From NCBI GenBank assembly GCA_000711775.1, contig ARYC01017371.1, positions 1 to 64,000 on the forward strand: a stretch of DNA of 64,000 nt, in the 5' to 3' direction. Shown here one piece after another: positions 43,612-54,432 of this stretch; position 1 is the first letter of the stretch, and every line of letters starts with the position of its first letter. Source of the stretch: Oxytricha trifallax. Its lineage: Eukaryota; Ciliophora; Spirotrichea; Sporadotrichida; Oxytrichidae. Under the pieces are notes generated by a model. That model made no database searches, was not told the DNA's origin, and saw only the letters and a program-made list of their open reading frames with translations. Both the position numbers and the translations under genes were made by a program.

Positions 43612-46600
43612 TCATTGCGGTCTTGATATACGGAATTTTAAATTAAATAGTGAAAATATCATAAGAACACACCCAAGTGTAACTAGTAGAACCATTGCGA
43701 ACCAATATCCCAAATTAAAGTTTAGGAAAACTAATGGATTGAGTCCGGGTGGGAGGACTCTATTTGAAAATTCATTTTGAATCAAGGCTTCAGCACCATA
43801 ACGAATAGGAGAAACGTATTATAACCACAAGATCCATTCCATTGTATTTCCCACATTGGAGAAGAAACCTCCTAGTAACATTAGAGGCATCATAAACACT
43901 GGTACAAATAGCACTGCTGTTTCTGTGTTACGGAATAAAGAGGATATGAAATAACCAAATCCTGCAGCTTTAAATCAATTAAATTAAATGAAAGAAATAT
44001 ATTTAATTATTTGTAAGCTACGTATTCAAGCGTCAATATTACAAAGGAGAACCTCAAAAATAACCAAAAGCTTGCAATATTAAATGAATTTAAATTATTT
44101 ATGAAATAATGAATTATAAATGTGGATTGTTTGAACTAAAGACGAAACAAATCAAACATCTAATTGTATAATAGAAATCTTGAGATTTTTTTATGAAAGC
44201 TAGAGAATTAATAATAAGTTCTTTAAAAATATGAGTTTAATTGTCTTATTTCTTTTTATATATTAGTAATTTTATATTTTACATTCATAAACTACTTGAT
44301 TTAATATTTTATTACTAATAAGATTTATTTTAGTAATAGTACCAATGCCCCAATATACAATAATATGCGGGTTGTTAATTTATAAATTATAATATAATGG
44401 ATTTTTAATAATTAAATTAAAAAATGGTAAGTAATCTAACTATAAATATAATTTAGCTTAAATAGATTGTTTTTTGTGAATTAATTAATCTAATTAACTC
44501 TGTTAATTATACATTTTAATAATAAATTAAATAAATAAATCTAGGTACTCTACCGATGTTCTTCATGCATAAAACTGTTTTGCGGTAGAGTACCTTAATT
44601 ATATTAATTAAATTAAATTAATATACTTATTGAGATACTTTTAACAAAGAATGCATTAAATAATTATGAAATATATTTTGAAATTTTAAATGAAATTTTT
44701 TTTCTTAATTATTCAGCATAATTTAAATATTTTTAGTTTTTAAATAAAATGATAAATTTACTCATTACTCAGCATATTATATATATATATATATATTTCA
44801 TAATTATTTAATGCATTCTTTGTTAAAAGTATCTCAATAAGTATATTAATTTAATTTAATTAATATAATTAAGGTACTCTACCGCAAAACAGTTTTATGC
44901 ATGAAGAACATCGGTAGAGTACCTAGATTTATTTATTTAATTTATTATTAAAATGTATAATTAACAGAGTTAATTAGATTAATTAATTCACAAAAAACAA
45001 TCTATTTAAGCAAAATCCTTATTATTTAAATTTCAAAGCAAGAAAAATTTAGATTACTCATTTTCAGATATTTTAAAATTAATCATATTTTATTTTAGAA
45101 TTATTAAAAGCGATTAACTTTATGGGAAATTTGCTTTAAATTATTGAGATAATATAATTAACTGAATTATTTTTAATTTTTCTTTAGGAAATATTATTAC
45201 TTGGAATCTATTTTGAGACTATCGATTGCATTTTATTTAAATATTTTCTCTCTATTAATTAGATTTATTATTAAATTTGAGATTTTTTTAAGATAGTAAA
45301 AAAAACTAAAAGATATTTAGATTTATTTATTTTAAACCTGATCTAATTATACTTTTAAAAACCCCTTGTATTCAATAAATGAGAATATGTAAGTTTGAAT
45401 GATATTTAGAGGTATCTCTAAATATTAATTAAAAAGTTAATAAACTTGAACTTTTTACTGACCCTAAGGTCTCTTAGATTAAACAGAGTTTCAAAGCGAA
45501 GGAATTGGCATTTTGCAGAATCTAACATAAAATTTCGTATACTCTTTAAAGACTGGGAACACGGGATTAAAATTTAATATCTATGCTTTTTAGAATATTA
45601 TTAGATTCTAAAGCGATATAATGAATGATTTGGTTTTGCTGAGAATAAAATTTATGAGAAAAAATTAATAAAAATACAAAGTGTTACTTTTTTTAATGGC
45701 AAGTTAGGATTTTGAAGCTCTTAAGCAAAGTGTCATGGTGTTTTTTTCTTTTCTAGTAATGAAAAGAATTACTTCTTTACTTATCTTATCAAACTCAACG
45801 TTTTAGGATTTGTACAAAAATCCTGATTGTAAAGATGTTGTGTAGAAACATGATAAGCTTTTGCAAAAACTTTCTTGCCTCAATTACTGGCAGTCGTAGA
45901 TTGCCAATTCATTTCATTTTAAAATGAATTCGTATTAAATTGTTTGTTTAATTATGTTTTAATTAGTAATTTTTTTTATTTTAAGATTATTCATTAATTT
46001 GCTTAATAATATATCTCAACTATTACTTTACAGAAAAAATATGCAGGGATTCCATACATTTATTAAGCATACTCTCTTAAAAACATAGGTCTCTCCTCTT
46101 GAAACACAATTAAACTTGAGAATACAAGCATCATAGTTTGATTGACTGCAATAAAAAATAAGCATCCTGTAAGACCCTAAACATCTAGTCTATCAGTCCC
46201 ATCTAATCCAAAGAAAATGGCTAAAACCAATAATCCTACTATAATTTGCCTTAAAACCTTGACTCTTAGATGCTATGGATTTCTATATAAACCAATAAAT
46301 TCTCTTCTCATAAGTTATTTAAGTTAACCCTTTTTTGATACATGAAAAGTCAACAAGTCTTAATTTACAGAATCTAATTTTACATCCTATATTGTTTATA
46401 GAATCTCAGGCTTATTATGTTCTTCAAATTACTATTTCAAAAATTCCAATTTCTTTTCGTCAAACTCAGATTTTGGGTATTCAACAGTTAAAATGCGTGA
46501 CATAAAATAGTCAGAGGGATTGGAGAATTTTGGGACATGAAAACCTATTTGCTTGAAATATTTCACAGAATCTTAAGGTTTTCCCTCATATATAACGTTT

Positions 46601-48420
46601 CCATCAGTCATTAAAATCAATCTCTCAAATATATAGAAGGATTAGGTACTTGGCTGATGAATAGTTGCTAAAACTGTTCTACCATATGAAGCTTACTTAT
46701 TAAGCAATTTCACGATCTAAAGAGCTTTAAAACTATCTAGACCTGATGTTGGTTCATCCAGAAGCAAGATAATTGGATCTGTAATTAAAGCTATCCCTAT
46801 AGCAGTTCTTTTTTTCTCTCCTCCAGATAATACTTTCGCATGCATACCTCCTATTTAGGAATCTGCTACTGCAGTTAAACCTAGGTCATCCAAAACTTTT
46901 TCTACTCTCTTATCTTATTCTAAAATTAGTTTTAGCATATCATTATAATACTAAAATAAAACAACAGATTTTAGGTAAAGTATGCAAGATTTGGGTGATA
47001 TTAAATACCCTATTCGATCTTGATTAGTATTTTACAAGTTTTAAAGCTATAGAGCAAAGTATTTCCCCATCATTTTTTCCAAAAACAAAAATCTTATTTA
47101 CAGATTTTTCTATATCATATCATTATTTTAAAATCAGACCATTACATAAAAAACTAAGCCACTTTTTGAAAACCAAGCGATAGAAGATGATCCATAAGTA
47201 TTAGATATTCCTAGTTTAGAGATTACTTTCCACTTCTATTTTTTGAGAGTATTTAAAATAATGATATTTTCCTAACATTTAAGAATTATCTATTATCTTA
47301 TAAATCTTTGCTAATATTCAATTTCAACCTTGCTGCAAATCTAAGAGCCTCTCTAGGCGTGAAATATTCAAAAAATACATCATCCTGCATAACATAAGCT
47401 CCTACTTTAGAAAATCAAGAAAACAAGTGTCAGACTTAATTTAAAATGAAAATGAATTAAATTTATGAGTATTAATATTGAAAGATTTGGATAAATTTTT
47501 GAACAGCATTTTCTTTGATCCAATCACTTTGAATCACTGAATCTCTGATTTTCCTCTCTGTTTTATTTACGTTCAATTTTTTCCAAGTTTTTGTCTGTAG
47601 CTTCCAAAGCTCTCACAATATATTGCTAATGTCAAGAAATTATTTTTGTAATTTAATATATTTATTACTTAAATAGATTGTCTCATGATTATCTATGTTT
47701 TAATTTTCAGTTATCCATTTTTTTAAATAAATGATTCGATATCTAATGGAGTGGTGTCGTTCATTAATACTTTTCTTTTCATTTTAATCTCCTTTTTTGG
47801 TATAATTCTATCACAAATCATATTGAGTAGAGTTGTTTTACCAGAGCGGGTAATGGACGGTGTGGTGGAGTAAGATAAATCAATTTCCCAAAATTTATTT
47901 TCAAATCATATATAAATTTTAAAATATCAAAATTACTAATTATAACTCAATAAATAAGCTAAAATAATTATGGAGACCTTTAATAAACTCTTTGAAAAAC
48001 CTTAAGGCTTCATAATTTATTGAAAACTAATGAGTTATATAATATGATTTGAAAGTAGTTAGGCTTTAATGAATTATTTATAATTTTTAGAAAAAATTCT
48101 TTATCTCCCCATAAGCCAACACCCCACAGAGCCTGATGACCCTATAATATATGTGGCCTCTCCAGGTAGAGCATAGCCAGTAATGGTTTTGAGGATTTCT
48201 TTGGTTACAGTTTTTTAGCCTCCCTTCTCTTTTCTCTACTTTCTAGTAAGCTCTTCTTATACTGAGTATTATAAATCATGAAATGAAACTTTAATTTTCT
48301 ATTATACTTTAAATTCATTTCCAGTTTCTTAATTATGATTTGGTTATAAATTCTCAGCCACTTATTTTTCACTTTGTATCCCGACATTTTTCTCTAAATC
48401 AATATCATTTGACTTTACTT
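43612..48420 (-). CDS. ABCG-type half transporter B, intact motifs
   Basis: TGA at 43612-43614; the 5' end is open to about 48420 and no initiating Met is certain. ATP-driven membrane exporter of the White/BCRP type. All motifs are present after IES removal: Walker A GSSGSGKTT, Q-loop AYVMQDD, signature [12 protein letters not shown], Walker [16 protein letters not shown]-loop ATIHQPS. Membrane part: [67 protein letters not shown]. IESs at 43970-44019, 44.1-46.0 kb, 46918-47300, 47415-47732 and 47848-48132. It is the intact paralog of ABCG-A. The MDS(s) just after ..[10 protein letters not shown] were not located with confidence. Confidence 0.87.
43970..44019. other. IES in ABCG-B, pointer AGCT
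   Basis: AGCT at 43966-43969 and 44016-44019. Joined frame ..[17 protein letters not shown].. 50 bp. Confidence 0.8.
44456..45011. repeat. 556-bp palindrome with near-perfect 220-bp arms
   Basis: The outer ends read GCTTAAATAGATTG and CAATCTATTTAAGC. Arms (44456-44677 and about 44790-45011) appear identical by eye over their length, including a GC-richer core (GGTACTCTACCG with CGGTAGAGTACC). About 112 bp of A/T spacer with a (TA)n run separates them. No coding frame. No clear target duplication (left flank ATTTA, right flank AAAAT). A different sequence from the other palindromes here. Confidence 0.9.
45696..45930 (+). CDS. Small Cys-containing protein segment nested inside the ABCG-B gene
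   Basis: ATG at 45696 (MASQDFEALKQ), intron 45730-45756 (27 nt), then ..[41 protein letters not shown]. Composition and codon texture look coding, unlike the flanks. The Cys pair and helix spacing recall small mitochondrial Cys proteins but this is weak. The frame stays open to 46085 but becomes A/T-rich after about 45930, so an IES or MDS end is likely. Opposite strand to ABCG-B, within its largest gap. Confidence 0.5.
46918..47300. other. IES in ABCG-B, pointer TTATCTTA
   Basis: TTATCTTA at 46910-46917 and 47293-47300. Joined frame ..[21 protein letters not shown].., aligning with ABCG-A. 383 bp. Confidence 0.88.
47415..47732. other. IES in ABCG-B, pointer AAAT
   Basis: AAAT at 47411-47414 and 47729-47732. 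Joined frame ..[20 protein letters not shown].. (Q-loop). 318 bp. Confidence 0.82.
47848..48132. other. IES splitting the Walker A motif of ABCG-B, pointer CAGAGC
   Basis: CAGAGC at 47842-47847 and 48127-48132. Joined gene-sense frame gives [15 protein letters not shown], a perfect Walker A; the germline copy has it cut between GSSGS and GKTT. 285 bp. Confidence 0.93.
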
Positions 48421-48444
48421 AATTAACGTCATTAAAAAGATATA

Positions 48445-48878
48445 TGTTCTAACCGAGATACCCCTCCCCACCCCCCTCCCCACCATACACCGAGATACCC
48501 CTCCCCATACCCCCCTCCCTACCCCCAAACTATTTTATAATAAAAAATAATTTAATAATTTATAAAATCCTTTATAAATGAGAATTTTAAAAATTAATGA
48601 TTAAATAATTATAATAATTTATAAAATCCTTAATAATGAGAATTTTAAAATTTTATTGATTGAATAATTATTTTTATTTATAATTAAAGCTTAATAATTT
48701 TAATTATATTTAAATTAATAATAATGATTAATTTATAAAATTCTCATTTATAAAAGATTTTATAAATTATTATATTATTTTATTATTATAAAATAGGTTG
48801 GGGGTGGAGGGGGTATGGGGAGGGGTATCTCGGTTAAGGTTGGGGAGAGGGTGGTAGGAGGGTATCTCGGTTAGAACA
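48445..48878. mobile_element. Palindromic G/C-arm element, copy 1 (434 bp)
   Basis: Begins TGTTCTAACCGAGATACC and ends with its reverse complement. Flanked by direct GATATA copies (48439-48444 and 48879-48884), a 6-bp target duplication. The outer about 90 bp of each arm are C-rich on the left and G-rich on the right (runs of C4-C6). The interior is A/T-rich and also self-complementary (TTTATAAAATCC.. / ..), so the whole element folds back. No ORF. Lies at the 5' side of ABCG-B. Same end motif and duplication length as the element at 58202-59211. Confidence 0.9.
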
Positions 48879-48884
48879 GATATA

Positions 48885-49395
48885 TGTAAGTAAAAGCAAA
48901 ATCGCCATTTTTATTTATAAAATAATTCTAAATAAAAATAATCATTTAGTTCTTCAGGATTCTAAATCTGAATATTCTAATTTTGGATAAAATTTGACTG
49001 TTAATTCATAGATTATAATTTCATTTATTAGAGATACTCCTAATATTAACTAAAATAGTTTGATTGAGTAATTTAATTATAATTATTGTAATGAAAATTG
49101 TGGTTTAAATTCCAGTTAATTTGTTTTTAATTAAATTTTTTAAAAAATCTATTTATAAATAAATTTGGAGAGATTTTCCTACCCCATATTTTAAAAATAT
49201 GGTATTTTTTTAATTTGTATAAATCTAAATCATCATCTATGAAAGATTTTAACTTGTTTTAACATCCATTAACTCTCATATTTTGATTAAGATTCGAATA
49301 ATATTTTAAAAATAACATTTATTATTAATTAGAACATCAAATAGTTTCTTATATGTAATGAAAGGGATAGATGTAAATCTTGAAAGATTTATTTT
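48885..49395. other. AT-rich spacer
   Basis: A/T-rich DNA between the copy-1 palindromic element and the end of the next minus-strand gene. Nothing recognisable. Confidence 0.5.
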
Positions 49396-50628
49396 TCAAA
49401 GTTGCTTTATATAGGGGAATTAAAATTGAAGTTGTAATTAATATGTTTCTTCAATAATTTTTGGTAAATAAAAGAAATTTTAAGGTTTTAGGCAGTAACT
49501 CCACACTAATTTAAATAATTTTTAATAATTACCTATATCCTTTTTTTATTTATGATATTGCTCTTCATAAGTTTAACCAATTTGTATTTTATTCAAATCA
49601 ACATCTTAAAATTGTTGAAGTTCAGTCTCCTTTATTATAAAAGACGAATGGTTGCTATAGTTCATATAAATAGTAAACAAAATTTGTAAGTAAAATTTAA
49701 ATTTAATCTTTATTACATCTGTTAAATAACGCTAATCAATCTGTATATAAAATAAAGTGAAAATTTTAATGGATCTAAGAATCAAAAGCTTATTTAGATA
49801 CTTGAAAGTTTGCTAAAATTATTCCTGATAAAGAATTATTTTGAAGTTAATTTTCTATAATGCTTTGCTTTTTTGGTTTTTAGTTTGCTCCTAGGTATAA
49901 TAAAATATCATTCTATGAACTAATCTATAAATACAAGTAAAACTATAAGTTAGAATAAATGCTCCGCAGCTAAAAAATGATGCAGCTCAATAGATGAAAA
50001 TCTGAAAATGTCCACAAATCTATTAATGTTTGTTCCCTCTTCATTATCTATATCAATGGTTCCTTATACATAGGGATTTATTGACAGTGAGCTGTCTCCT
50101 CTATTAAATGATCCTAAAAATTAATCATTAATACCTCCGACGTCAATCATTCTATTATTTTATTGCATAAGTGTATGCAGGGGTTTTAAGTTGTCTGCAT
50201 AAAGCTAGTTTTATAGGAGAGTACCATATTGAGTCTACACTTATTAAAGATTTCTATCTTTACCATTAAATGCCAAAACTGAGGGATGTTTATTAAGGTT
50301 GTTATAAGCGTCCATTAAAGCATTCAGATTTATCTTGCTTCTTTTATATTTAAATCACTTAAATAATACAAATTTTAATTTCAATATATTTATAGTAAAT
50401 TTAAAAATCTTTGGGTAGAAAGGGGAGATTTTTCCATAAGTAGTGTGGCTGTAGACTCATCTCTATTATGTAAACCCATCATAAATCTTTGATTTATCAC
50501 AGATTATCGAGGAGGAATATATTATTGAGCTTATTTATTGTCGACCTATTGATCATCTCTTTATCCTTTAGCTTTCTTCCTTTGGAATATTTTAAGATCC
50601 TTGCAATATTATCACCTTACTTTTCCAT
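49396..50628 (-). CDS. Unknown protein
   Basis: Candidate start ATG 50628 (MEKQGDNIARILK), TGA 49396-49398. Readable MDS blocks in gene order: PPRQSVINQRFMMGLHNRDE (about 50500), NALMDAYNNLNKHPSVLAFN (about 50310), NRMIDVGGIN and GTIDIDNEEGTNINRFVDIF (about 50050), then KETELQQFQDVDLNKIQIGQ (about 49600). Gaps of changed frame at about 50340-50400, 49700-49930 and near 50600 indicate IESs whose pointers I did not settle. No domain recognised. Confidence 0.6.
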
Positions 50629-50677
50629 ATTGAGTTCTAATTAAATCATTAGAAAGTTTTTAATTAAAATTAATAAA

Positions 50678-52859
50678 ATGGAAAACAATTTTCGTAAAAG
50701 AAGCAGCTATTGTCTTAGTCTGTTAAAGAAGTTTTAGTACTCATATAATCCATTTACAAATGACTAATTCTAAATTTCTTAACAAGTAAGGATATTTTTC
50801 CTCAATTTTCTTTAGGACTATCATTTAAGTGAATTAAATTAAGCATAAACGAATTAGCTTTTTAATAAAATTGAAAAGGAGGCTTCTTATAGAGATGTTG
50901 AAGAAGACTAATTTTATGAGTTTTAGTATAAAAACCGTCTTTATGACTAAAATAATGCTTATTTATAAAGATTGCTTACCAAGACAGAGTCCTCAGACTC
51001 TCATTAATTTAAGAATAATCGAGACTCTATGATTAAAAATGTTGCTATTACTTTTTTCTCACAAATTTAATTATCAATTGATATAGACTAAAATGAATCG
51101 TCTATGCTAGTGATTAGTGGACCTCCAAATATAGGAAAATCCTGTTTTTTAAAGCAAGCCATAATAAAAATGTGCGATTGAATTTTATCTAAAAAAGAGC
51201 AATCTAAACCTTAAAATTCTTATAAATTAGAATAGTAAGAAGGAGGTTAAATTAATTAAACTTAAATTTGTACACCATTTTACATCGATTGCAGATCTTT
51301 CATTAATATTCACTCGAACAACTAAATCAAAGCAAACATTTAGAGTAAAGGTTTGATTAAGTATATGATTGATTAATAAGAAAGCCAATATCAATAATTC
51401 TTGAGAGAAGAATATGAGAAAAAGAATTTGATTATATTCATAGACGGAATTGATTAAATAGGTCAATTTAAATTTCAAGTTTTGTAGATCCTGAAAGAGT
51501 TAATACTGGGAAATAAAGTACAATAAATAGTTATAGCAATTAGGAATTAGCTACTCAATCAGCTCACCGACATTTAAAAGTATTGCAAGATCTACTCAAT
51601 GAAGTTGCCAAATAAAAATATCATGAAAGGAAATATCAAGAAATAAATGGGAGCTAATCATTATGAAAAATTTAATACACTGTGTGATGAGATGAATTTG
51701 TGGAAAATCATGTCTAATTTTCATATCCTTTAAATTATACTGTTTTTAGATTAGTAAGTATTTTCTTTGAGATTATTTAATTGTATTATAGAAAGAAAGC
51801 ACTAACTAAAGAATTGAGTAAAAAATAAAATGGATTCAGGAAGTCGAACATACATTTGATTTGGAATTTATTAAAGCACATCACAAAAATTCAAATTTCT
51901 TTAGATAAATAGCTTTTATAGCTATTAACTAAAGATCTTCCAGCAGTTAGTTTCGATTTACTTGAAAGAAATTTGAAAGATTTTTCTGAGGTTGATTTTC
52001 ACAATTAATAAGGTTTCTATTTATGGAAAAACTTTCTATAGCTTATAGGTAGACCTCAAATAAAAGACAATTAAAGATTGATATTTTTCCTATCTGAATA
52101 AATTTGCACTTTCTTAGATGCCATGAACTCATTTCTTATTGGATCAACGTTAGATTTGACCAAGAATAAATAGATGCTTTTGAAAAATACTTCAAATGCA
52201 TATTTACTTAAGAATAAATAACTGCTGAAAGATACTTTGAAAGAGGGAAAACCTTATATGATCAATGACTTCCTGAATCACTCTGATTATTATAAAATAA
52301 ATTAAAAAATATTTGTGTTTTAAGTTAATGTATTCAGGTAAATCTATTTTGAAAATATTCGTACATGTCAGAGACCTCAAATGAAGAACAGAAAATTAAC
52401 TCTTAAATAAACCTCGACTTAAAAAACCAGAACTTATAGATTTTAGATGCAGACACCAAATATCCGACCCCCACAAAACATTTAGAAAATTACCCTACCC
52501 CTTAAGACCTTCTAAACAAAAATGCATGGATCATTGATGACAATCGATCTAGTGTTGTAGTTTAAAGCTTTATATTAGAAGGGAATACTTTCAAGGACAT
52601 AAAGGAATCTGTCTCGGGCATGGGAGGGGTCTCTAGAAATAAGGGATTGTAAGTTGTCGAATCGTGCTTGATAGAGGAAAATGAGGAGGCTGTAAGCAAT
52701 AAGCCCATATTAGAAAATAATAAGCTTCATGGTATCACAGAGAGTAACCAAAATACATTCAAAAACAAGGATCTTAAAGTAAATATATTTTTTGTAAAAA
52801 TCTTTGGAATTTCCATACTTATTGTATATTATGTTAATTATCATTTGAGATTTTAGTGA
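50678..52859 (+). CDS. STAND/NACHT-like P-loop NTPase
   Basis: ATG 50678, TGA 52857-52859; introns 50786-50815 and 51754-51791. Walker A is ISGPPNIGKSCFLKQA (about 51115) and Walker B is NLIIFIDGIDQIGQ (about 51430); between them PFYIDCRSFIN resembles the strand after helix 1 in NACHT/STAND ATPases. A helical C-terminal half follows, then an acidic tail and a hydrophobic segment at the very end (FFVKIFGISILIVYYV), a possible membrane anchor. STAND NTPases are signalling switches; the partner is unknown. An in-frame TGA at 51179-51181 lies between Walker A and B, and the frame changes again near 52340-52380; both need IES removal or mean decay. Confidence 0.72.
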
Positions 52860-54362
52860 GTTATTAGGGACATCATAGTTAACCATAATCTCCAATTTAT
52901 ACATGATTTTAATTATATCCTCATCTTCATTTTCTTTCTACCTAGTATTAAAATATTTGGAAAGCAACTCAATAGCAAGCCTCGTCAATTAATCTTTGCT
53001 TTCTAGATATTTATCTATTGCAATATCTTCAATCATTAAATTTTCAATCAGTAATTCAAAGTAGCTATATAAGAAGTATTTAAACAAAATAATTTAAAAT
53101 GTAATTTTATGTTTTACCTTAATTCTGTACCAACAGTCAAAGCTTCTAATTTTTCAATAAGCATTACTATTTTAAGCACATTTTTGCTTTTCATATTGAG
53201 CATTTTTCTCAGTTTTTCAATAATTTGTCTCTTATATTGAAAGAATAACTCATGCTATTGGGTTATAAAATCAGCAATTAACTCTAGCTCCTCTAATCTT
53301 AACGTGTCTTATATTTTATATTGTATAAATTACTCTATCTATAATGAAATGATTAAATAAAATAATGAATTACCAATTTAGAGTCAATTTGAGAATGGGT
53401 AAGTAAAATATCGAGTAATTGCTCTGTTAATTTTGGAGGGTTGTAAAGTGAATCGTAAATCTCCATTTTCTTCAAGATTTAAATGTCAATTTGATAATTG
53501 TTTTAAGTATTAGTTATGTTTGAGTTTCCTCTACTATATTTATTAAAATCTTTTGCACAATTAAAATTTATTAAACTTTTAAGAGATTATGCATAAAAAT
53601 AAAAATAACTATCTTCCAGTCTATTAGTTGTCGCATAATCACTCTCTAACTCGTCTTTAATTGGGGAATCAAATATTTTCTGATCATTCAAACCTGTTGT
53701 ATAATTTTCATGACTTACAAAACCTCTACCTTGATAATCTAAGAATTAGGAAAATATTAGATTCATACTTTTGAATTTTAAACTTGAGTTATTCTAAAAA
53801 AATGGTTTTTATAAAATCGAATTAAATTTGTAATTAAATAGATCAAATTCAAAATTAAGCAAGCTATTGAGCGCTTAAAATATTCATTTATCTAGCTATT
53901 TCTTTAATACTCTCTAGAATAATTTAGAATTGTTATCTATTTGAGCTACCATTGAAATCCTTATGTATGAATAACAATTTTTAGTATTTTATTCTCTATT
54001 ACTTATAATAATTGAATCAACCCTTATAATTAATAAAATAAGAAAGTAAAGAGATCTTAAGGTATCTGATAAAAAACATTTAGCTCTTTCTAACTGCAAA
54101 AGAATTAGACCACACTCTCCAAACACAAGCATTAAACCAAATTTATCTTTGTATGATGATTGAGAGATTTATTTTACAACTTTTCTTAAAACACGAAATT
54201 ATTAAGAGTAATTTTTATTTGCTCATGTGATTAATAAATCCCTAATTTTTTATCCATTAGCCCTTGAATTATTTATTCTCCAACTTGCTTTATCATTTGA
54301 GATTTTATATTCAAAAAATTTTATAGTCCCTTTATTTTTAACAATAATTCTACAGATGGCAT
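52860..54362 (-). CDS. Helical-repeat-like protein, unknown
   Basis: ATG 54362 (MPSVELLLKIKGLQNFLNI), reading to about 53800 in one frame, then continuing in others: DYQGRGFVSHENYTTGLNDQ and DSPIKDELESDYATTNRLED (53.6-53.7 kb), YDSLYNPPKLTEQLLDILLTHSQ (53.4 kb), and helical blocks down to 52870. IESs or introns are required near 53830, 53360 and 53080. The 3' end is unclear; the frame stays open into the convergent NTPase gene (as far as about 52380), so I end it where that gene stops. No family named. Confidence 0.6.
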
Positions 54363-54432
54363 ATTGCAGATTTTAGATGTGTAAAGAGCATATGAGTAAG
54401 ATTTTAAAATTGTTTAATTTATAAATCAAAAA

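Larger units (their letters stand above)
44110..46020. other. Large germline-limited segment within ABCG-B
   Basis: About 1.9 kb between the MDS ending near 46020 (..[14 protein letters not shown]) and the MDS near 44100. Contains the 556-bp palindrome (44456-45011) and an opposite-strand gene segment (45696-45930). Boundaries and pointer not determined; a small missing MDS encoding the next membrane helix could be hidden here. Confidence 0.6.

Noticed and set aside
52668..52904. Overlapping ORFs on both strands at the NTPase 3' end
   Set aside because: Each is a piece of the longer genes when TAA/TAG are read as Gln; not separate genes.
53830..53952. Gene start at ATG 53952 followed by an in-frame TGA, read as possible TGA recoding
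   Set aside because: A longer frame from ATG 54362 enters the same region in another phase, so the apparent start and TGA are probably artefacts of an unresolved IES.
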